NCBI GenBank assembly: GCA_023415935.1 | Contig: JAEZIX010000038.1 | Coordinates: forward strand, 1 to 11,865 | From: Cyanobacteria bacterium OH_CDB_20 | GTDB taxonomy: Bacteria; Cyanobacteriota; Vampirovibrionia; Gastranaerophilales; Gastranaerophilaceae | Direction of reading: 5' to 3' | Length of the DNA: 11,865 bases | Part shown: positions 8,319 through 11,865 of the stretch, piece after piece | How positions within the stretch are numbered: the first letter of the stretch is position 1 | Layout of the letters: the number at the start of each line of letters is the position of its first letter | The notes under the pieces: generated by a model | What the model saw: only the letters and a program-made list of their open reading frames with translations | Database searches by the model: none | What the model was told of the DNA's origin: nothing | Position numbers and translations under genes: made by a program

Positions 8319-9217
8319 AGTGTTTCTTTCAGTGTTTTTACAGAATCTGGATGCGAGAGAACAACAATATTTGCGCCTGCTGAAATCATTGCCGATGCAG
8401 TTGCTATTTCCCACATAACAGCTCTTTGTTCGAGTTTTCCCCAACTATCAGGAAAGTTGTCTGTTTTTGTTTCTTTTGTTTTAAAAGTTTCATCGCCTAC
8501 GAAAGTTATTATAGGCATGCTGAGCATTTTATCCCCTGAAAACGCTGCTTCTCTAATCTTTTCGATTATGCTATAGGCGTAATCAAAACCGTAGCCTAGA
8601 GCTCCCATTTCTGAATCTATCAGTATTCTGTCTTTTTTTAGTCCCATTTCAGTTGACAAAATACTCAATTCTTTTGCAAGGTTAATATCAATAGGAGTTC
8701 GCAAAACTAGAATATGATTATTCTCAATTACAGGAGGTATTATAGTTTCATAGTTGTCATCTTCTGCATATGCAATAATGACTTCTTTTTTTAGCTCTTT
8801 TGCAAATCTTGGAAGAACAATATTGTCGTAATCTTTTGTTCCAGAGCCTTTAATTATTAAAGGTTTTTTTGTGCTTTTTAGAGTGGAGTTAATTATTTTT
8901 AGCGCGCTTTCAAGTTCTTTTTTAATTCTTTCTTCATCAAAATTAAGTTCAATACAAATAATATCCGCATCTGTATTTTCTGCTTTTTTGAAAAGAGTCT
9001 CGAAGTCTTTTACGCTTTCGCCCCAGGCTTTTTCTATGACTTTATTTTGGTTTTTATCTTGAAAAAATGGAATTTCAATTGCAATAAGTGCCCTGCCAGA
9101 ATTATTTTCTTCTTCCATAAAAGAAATAGAAGTATCTCCGCCAATAGTAAATCCTGCGATTTCAACTTTTCCAAGGGTTTCTTTTATCTTATATTCAGGT
9201 AATTTTATTTCGTCCAT
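8309..9217 (-). CDS. acsD: corrinoid iron-sulfur protein small (delta) subunit, AcsD/CdhD family
   Basis: A 302-residue TIM-barrel protein, the partner that forms a heterodimer with AcsC and helps hold the corrinoid and dock methyltransferase. Family signs are an early IGGDTSISF stretch, IDSEMGALGYGFDYAYSIIE followed by REAAFSGDKMLSMPII, then FVGDETFKTKE, and near the end WEIATASAMISAGANIVVLS and HP. Length is slightly below the roughly 320 of well-studied CFeSP small subunits. The start is set at the ATG at 9217, where homology begins (MDEIKLPEYKIKETLGKVEI). The frame is open to an ATG at 9283, but those 22 residues would run through the rlmH start and the promoter. No Shine-Dalgarno site precedes 9217, and the predicted transcript begins almost at the start codon. 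acsC follows with a 10-nt overlap. Confidence 0.9.
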   Translation of the reverse strand: MDEIKLPEYKIKETLGKVEIAGFTIGGDTSISFMEEENNSGRALIAIEIPFFQDKNQNKVIEKAWGESVKDFETLFKKAENTDADIICIELNFDEERIKKELESALKIINSTLKSTKKPLIIKGSGTKDYDNIVLPRFAKELKKEVIIAYAEDDNYETIIPPVIENNHILVLRTPIDINLAKELSILSTEMGLKKDRILIDSEMGALGYGFDYAYSIIEKIREAAFSGDKMLSMPIITFVGDETFKTKETKTDNFPDSWGKLEQRAVMWEIATASAMISAGANIVVLSHPDSVKTLKETLWN

Positions 9218-9224
9218 GATAATT

Positions 9225-9253
9225 ATGGTAAGAATAAAATGCAGTTGTGTCAA
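9225..9253 (-). promoter_or_regulatory. promoter of acsD-acsC
   Basis: On the minus strand, a perfect -35 TTGACA (complement of 9248-9253) is followed after exactly 17 bp by TACCAT (complement of 9225-9230), which matches the -10 consensus at 4 of 6 positions. Transcription would begin near 9218, one base before the acsD ATG, so the mRNA would be leaderless or nearly so. Confidence 0.55.
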
Positions 9254-9261
9254 ATTTAGAC

Positions 9262-9267
9262 TATAAT
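9262..9267 (+). promoter_or_regulatory. -10 box of rlmH
   Basis: A perfect TATAAT ends 8 nt before the rlmH ATG at 9276, predicting a start site at about 9274-9276 and so a leaderless mRNA. The -35 position (9239-9244, ATGCAG) is poor and no extended -10 is present. It lies within the same 58 bp as the acsD promoter, on the opposite strand. Confidence 0.5.
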
Positions 9268-9275
9268 AATTAATT

Positions 9276-9746
9276 ATGAACATAAAAGTTGTTGCTGTAG
9301 GAAAAATAAAAGAAAACTATATGAAATCTGCCCTTGCCGAGTATGAAAAAAGGCTTTCTTCATATTGCTCTTTTTCTGTTGTTGAAGTTACTCCTGAGAA
9401 TATTCTTGATGAGAAGTTGTATGAAAAGTATATGGAACTTGAAGCAGATAGAATCCTGACCCATATTAAGCCAAACTCATTTGTTATAACCCTTGAAATT
9501 AAAGGGAAAAACTTTTCTTCAGAAGAATTTGCAGAAAAAATTAAAGAAATTTCAAATTCGGGAGTGAATGAAATAGTCTTTGTAATAGGTGGTGCGAATG
9601 GTCTTCACAAAAAAGTCACTGACATCTCAAATTTTAAACTCAGCTTTTCTAAAATGACCTTTACTCATCAAATGATAAGGTTAATTCTGATAGAACAAAT
9701 TTATCGTTCTTACAAAATTAACCTTAATGAGCCTTATCACAGGTAG
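9276..9746 (+). CDS. rlmH: 23S rRNA (pseudouridine1915-N3)-methyltransferase RlmH
   Basis: A 156-residue SPOUT-class methyltransferase, the same size as the E. coli enzyme (155). It uses S-adenosylmethionine to methylate pseudouridine 1915 in helix 69 of 23S rRNA, acting on assembled 70S ribosomes as a homodimer. The trefoil-knot SAM site is clear: FVIGGANGL (102-110), the LSFSKMTFTHQMIRLILIEQ segment (122-141), and the invariant end NEPYHR (151-156). The N-terminus MNIKVVAVGKIKENY is also typical, fixing the ATG at 9276. No Shine-Dalgarno site precedes it. The gene diverges from acsD and converges on the LysM gene, with 3 bp between stop codons and no terminator visible. Confidence 0.96.
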   Translation: MNIKVVAVGKIKENYMKSALAEYEKRLSSYCSFSVVEVTPENILDEKLYEKYMELEADRILTHIKPNSFVITLEIKGKNFSSEEFAEKIKEISNSGVNEIVFVIGGANGLHKKVTDISNFKLSFSKMTFTHQMIRLILIEQIYRSYKINLNEPYHR

Positions 9747-9749
9747 TTA

Positions 9750-10529
9750 TTAATAATATCCTAAGATGTTTTTGTCTTGAGGCAATACTATTCTTCCTGA
9801 ATCTATTTTTAAATCATTAACATTGTAGTCTTCTGCTATGTCTCCGTATGAAGCGACTACGCCAGCTAATTCTTTTTTGTATTCTCTAATTTCAGCTTTT
9901 GACATATTAGATGTGTCTTTTATCATATCTTTAGGCAAATCAATATAAAGCCTTGTTCCGAATGTACTTTGAGTAACGCCAGGCATTATAGGTACTTCTG
10001 GTAAGTCTTGGTCAGAAATATCTATTTTTGCTCCTTTAGGTATAGTTGTATCTGCTGTTACAGAGCTGTTTGGAAGTATTTTGTCTAAAGGAACTCCAAG
10101 ATTTTCTGATAATTGTTGGTATGTTAATGAGCCATCAGAAGTAAATGTTGCTTTTTCTGTTTTGCCTAATATGAATTTTGATTCTTGTTCTAATTTTGGT
10201 CCAGGTGTTTTGTTATTTTTGTTTGCGACATATCTTAAAGCGTTTTCGTATCTTTCTACATAACCGTCGCCATTGGTATCTTCTTGTGAAAGTTTAATGA
10301 ACTCATCTTCAACGCCGTTCGTTTTGGTTTTATTTAATAGAATGTCAATATCGTGACCTGCTCTGATAAGGTCTTTGTCTGGAAGTTTGTTGAGTGCTTG
10401 AAGTTCATCCTCTCCTCTTCCGTATTGTTTTGCTATTTCTCCAAGTTTTTCACCTTCAGCAATTTTTCTGCGGTAAACTTTTGATCCATCTATTAGTGGG
10501 TCGTCTGATGATACTATTGTATATGCCAT
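9750..10529 (-). CDS. LysM and EF-hand domain protein of unknown function
   Basis: A 259-residue protein. Residues about 18-64 form a LysM-like domain (YRRKIAEGEKLGEIAKQYG, then LNKLPDKDLIRAGHDIDI), a fold that usually binds N-acetylglucosamine glycans such as peptidoglycan. A canonical calcium-binding EF-hand loop follows at D84-E95 (DTNGDGYVERYE; acidic or polar residues at 1, 3, 5, 9 and 12). A second, weaker LysM-like stretch lies at about 133-171 (LTYQQLSENLGVPLDKIL, IPKGAKIDI). The C-terminal 80 residues are not recognised. There is no signal peptide or membrane helix, which is unusual for a cell-wall-binding protein; export by another route or a cytoplasmic role is possible. The ATG at 10529 has an excellent AGGAG (complement of 10536-10540) 6 nt upstream. 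It is a single-gene unit convergent with rlmH. Confidence 0.7.
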   Translation of the reverse strand: MAYTIVSSDDPLIDGSKVYRRKIAEGEKLGEIAKQYGRGEDELQALNKLPDKDLIRAGHDIDILLNKTKTNGVEDEFIKLSQEDTNGDGYVERYENALRYVANKNNKTPGPKLEQESKFILGKTEKATFTSDGSLTYQQLSENLGVPLDKILPNSSVTADTTIPKGAKIDISDQDLPEVPIMPGVTQSTFGTRLYIDLPKDMIKDTSNMSKAEIREYKKELAGVVASYGDIAEDYNVNDLKIDSGRIVLPQDKNILGYY

Positions 10530-10573
10530 GTCTCTCTCCTGTTTTTTAAATTAATATATCTTTTGTATATAAT

Positions 10574-10602
10574 AAAGTATTTACTGAAACATAAATTGCC
10601 AA
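10574..10602 (-). promoter_or_regulatory. candidate promoter of the LysM/EF-hand gene
   Basis: On the minus strand, TTGGCA (complement of 10597-10602) and TACTTT (complement of 10574-10579) are 17 bp apart, matching the -35 and -10 consensus at 5 and 3 of 6 positions. The predicted transcript start near 10567 gives a leader of about 38 nt carrying the strong Shine-Dalgarno site. Confidence 0.38.
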
Positions 10603-10661
10603 AATAATATAAAAAGTTTGCAATTTGTAAACAGGCTATTTTATTTTTTTTATGTTTACTA

Positions 10662-10667
10662 TATGAT
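10662..10667 (+). promoter_or_regulatory. candidate -10 box of the rpmG-secE-nusG unit
   Basis: TATGAT matches the -10 consensus at 5 of 6 positions and would start a transcript at about 10674, just before the structured element at 10675-10728. The -35 region is a T-rich tract without a clear hexamer. The 239-bp gap also holds a repeat pair, GTAAAC (10627-10632) and GTTTAC (10654-10659), which may bind a regulator. Confidence 0.3.
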
Positions 10668-10674
10668 TAACCTA

Positions 10675-10728
10675 CCAAATATATTTCTCAAAGTAGAATG
10701 TAGAAGGAATTACATTCTATAAATTTGG
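10675..10728 (+). promoter_or_regulatory. dyad/hairpin element in the rpmG leader
   Basis: A perfect 9-bp inverted repeat, TAGAATGTA (10694-10702) and TACATTCTA (10711-10719), is separated by 8 nt (GAAGGAAT). An outer 6-bp pair, CCAAAT (10675-10680) and ATTTGG (10723-10728), could extend it into a two-part RNA stem. It ends 40 nt before the rpmG start and has no T-run, so it is not a terminator. It could be a repressor operator on DNA or a leader structure in RNA. Confidence 0.55.
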
Positions 10729-10768
10729 CTTATGAAAAATTAGTACACAAGAACATATAGGTGAAACA

Positions 10769-10936
10769 ATGGGCATTAAAGGAAAAAACGACAAAATGGT
10801 TGTACTTGCATGTGAAGAGTGCAAAAGAAGAAACTACACAACCACTAAGAATAAAAAGAATTTAAAAGAAAGAATGGAACTTAAGAAATATTGTCCTTTC
10901 TGCAAAACTCATACAGCTCATAAGGAAACAAAATAA
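10769..10936 (+). CDS. rpmG: 50S ribosomal protein L33
   Basis: A 55-residue basic protein of the large ribosomal subunit, sited near the E site. It keeps both zinc-binding CX2C pairs (C15/C18 in ACEECKRRNY and C42/C45 in YCPFCKTH), so it is the zinc-containing (C+) form. The core RRNYTTTKNKKN and the C-terminal KHT/HKETK-like end match L33. The start ATG at 10769 has AGGTGA at 10759-10764. tRNA-Trp follows after 10 nt, with secE and nusG beyond, the common bacterial order, so all are probably one transcript. Confidence 0.96.
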   Translation: MGIKGKNDKMVVLACEECKRRNYTTTKNKKNLKERMELKKYCPFCKTHTAHKETK

Positions 10937-10946
10937 TCATTAAAAG

Positions 10947-11019
10947 GCGTCCTTAGTTCAGTTGGTAGAACGTCGGTCTCCAAAACCGGATGTCGAGGGT
11001 TCGAGTCCTTCAGGGCGCG
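10947..11019 (+). tRNA. trnW: tRNA-Trp (anticodon CCA)
   Basis: A complete 73-nt cloverleaf. The 7-bp acceptor stem pairs GCGTCCT (10947-10953) with AGGGCGC (11012-11018), with G11019 as discriminator base. The D stem is GTTC/GAAC, the anticodon stem TCGGT/ACCGG with loop CTCCAAA giving anticodon CCA at 10980-10982, and the T arm is GAGGG-TTCGAGT-CCTTC. The 3' CCA is not encoded and must be added by nucleotidyltransferase. It sits between rpmG and secE, so it is likely cut from their common transcript. Confidence 0.97.
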
Positions 11020-11043
11020 TTTTAGAAATATAAGAGGATTCAC

Positions 11044-11262
11044 ATGGCTAATTCTGATAAAGAACAATCATCATTTAAAGAAGCAATTATTACCTATTTT
11101 AAAGGCGTTAAGTCTGAATGGGGCAAGATTACTTGGCCTGAAAAACAACAGGTAATCGCTGAAACAATTTATGTAATTGTTATTGTATTCTTTTTCACAA
11201 TGTTGGTTTTACTTTTGGACTTGGCTTTCAAAGGTATATTTACGCTGTTTAAATTAACTTAG
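11044..11262 (+). CDS. secE: preprotein translocase subunit SecE
   Basis: A 72-residue short-form SecE with a single membrane helix (about 44-66), as in most bacteria outside the gammaproteobacteria. It clamps the SecY channel of the SecYEG translocon in the cytoplasmic membrane. The amphipathic surface helix and hinge motif are clear: YFKGVKSEWGKITWPEKQQV (residues 18-37), with the conserved WP. The ATG at 11044 has AGAGG (11033-11037) 6 nt upstream. tRNA-Trp ends 24 nt before and nusG begins 23 nt after. Confidence 0.95.
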   Translation: MANSDKEQSSFKEAIITYFKGVKSEWGKITWPEKQQVIAETIYVIVIVFFFTMLVLLLDLAFKGIFTLFKLT

Positions 11263-11285
11263 ATATAATAGACAGGATTGAACTG

Positions 11286-11865
11286 ATGACTAAAAATAAA
11301 AAAGAAACTGAAGAAATTCTTAATGAAAAAGAAGTTGAACTAAAAACCGAGAAACATTCCGGCGAACCTAAAAAGAGATGGTATGTTGTTCACACATATT
11401 CAGGCTATGAAAATAAAGTAAAACTTGATATTGAAAAACGTATTGAGTATATGAATATGAGCGATAAAATCTTCCGTGTTGAAGTTCCTCAAAAAACTAT
11501 TACCAAAATTAAAGATGGTAAGAAACAAGATAAAGAAGAAAAAATATTTCCTGGCTATGTTTTAGTTGAAATGATTATGGATGACGATAGCTGGTATGTT
11601 GTTAGACATACAGCAGGCGTTACAAAATTCGTTGGTTCTGCTAAGAAACCTATTCCTGCTAAAGACAGCGAAATTAAGAAAATTATTCACAGAGCTCAAA
11701 GTCAGGTTACTAAAGTTGAACTTGATGTTAAAGTCGGCGACAAAGTTAGAATCGTTTCAGGTCCTTTCTCAGACTTTATCGGAGATATTACAGAAGTTTA
11801 CCCTGATAAATCTAAGTTGAGAGCATCAGTTTCAATATTCGGCAGAGAAACCCCTGTTGAACTTG
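11286..11865 (+). CDS. nusG: transcription termination/antitermination factor NusG (3' end beyond the window)
   Basis: An open frame of 193 codons running off the right edge, nearly the full length for NusG (181 residues in E. coli, with a longer N-terminus here). NusG binds the RNA polymerase clamp and links elongation to Rho or the ribosome. A charged Lys/Glu-rich extension of about 30 residues precedes the NGN domain, which opens with KKRWYVVHTYSGYENKVK and includes FPGYVLVEM and DDSWYVVRHTAGVTKFVG. The C-terminal KOW domain follows (KVGDKVRIVSGPFSDFIGDI, then SIFGRETPVEL). The ATG has AGGA at 11274-11277. Only the last residues appear to be missing. Confidence 0.96.
   Translation, partial: MTKNKKETEEILNEKEVELKTEKHSGEPKKRWYVVHTYSGYENKVKLDIEKRIEYMNMSDKIFRVEVPQKTITKIKDGKKQDKEEKIFPGYVLVEMIMDDDSWYVVRHTAGVTKFVGSAKKPIPAKDSEIKKIIHRAQSQVTKVELDVKVGDKVRIVSGPFSDFIGDITEVYPDKSKLRASVSIFGRETPVEL

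Noticed and set aside
8319..8444. N-terminal extension of acsC giving a 473-residue protein
   Set aside because: The extra 42 residues are an out-of-frame reading of the acsD 3' end, and family homology starts at the ATG at 8318.
9218..9283. N-terminal extension of acsD giving a 324-residue protein
   Set aside because: The 22 extra residues cross the proposed acsD promoter and the rlmH start, show no resemblance to the family, and the ATG at 9217 fits homologues.
10732..10743. Minimal ORF (Met-Lys-Asn-stop) in the rpmG leader, hinting at attenuation
   Set aside because: The SD-like AAGGA lies 23 nt upstream, too far for initiation, and there are no regulatory codons.
11581..11820. 79-residue open frame on the + strand
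   Set aside because: It is an out-of-frame reading within nusG, which is clearly supported by its NGN and KOW motifs.

Overview
This is a low-GC bacterial window that mixes housekeeping genes with less common ones. The rpmG - tRNA-Trp(CCA) - secE - nusG order at the right end is a widespread bacterial arrangement and does not fix the lineage. The AT-rich composition, the very large zinc-ribbon/NTPase/TPR protein and a corrinoid iron-sulfur protein gene pair together suggest an uncultured anaerobe. My best guess is a gut-type Melainabacteria (Gastranaerophilales/Vampirovibrionia) genome. This is inference only; Elusimicrobia, Margulisbacteria or similar groups are not excluded. I see no insertion sequence, phage gene, CRISPR array or rRNA.

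Layout. Positions 83-5468 (+ strand) hold a small sigma-70-like protein, a 1173-residue protein (three zinc ribbons, long acidic linker, P-loop NTPase, helical TPR-like C-terminus) and a GT87-like membrane glycosyltransferase starting 8 nt after it. A bidirectional hairpin terminator at 5476-5507 separates these from a minus-strand block. That block, read right to left, is acsD (9217-8309), acsC (8318-7023, overlapping acsD by 10 nt) and, after a 117-nt gap, a FAD-dependent oxidoreductase (6905-5532). rlmH (9276-9746, +) diverges from acsD across only 58 bp. A LysM/EF-hand protein (10529-9750, -) converges on rlmH with 3 bp between the stop codons. A 239-bp divergent intergenic region with a perfect 9-bp dyad then leads into rpmG (10769-10936), tRNA-Trp (10947-11019), secE (11044-11262) and nusG (11286 to beyond the right edge).

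How the genes work together. The right block supplies translation (L33, tRNA-Trp), protein export (SecE) and transcription elongation/antitermination (NusG). AcsC and AcsD together form the corrinoid iron-sulfur methyl carrier of the Wood-Ljungdahl pathway. No CO dehydrogenase, acetyl-CoA synthase or methyltransferase gene lies beside them here, so they may serve a different methyl-transfer reaction, for example methionine synthesis. The left block resembles a signalling unit: a sigma-like regulator next to a STAND-type NTPase with zinc ribbons, followed by a glycosyltransferase.

The most notable points are the CFeSP pair without its usual partners, the compact rlmH/acsD divergent promoter region where both genes may be leaderless, the triple-zinc-ribbon NTPase, and the dyad in the rpmG leader.
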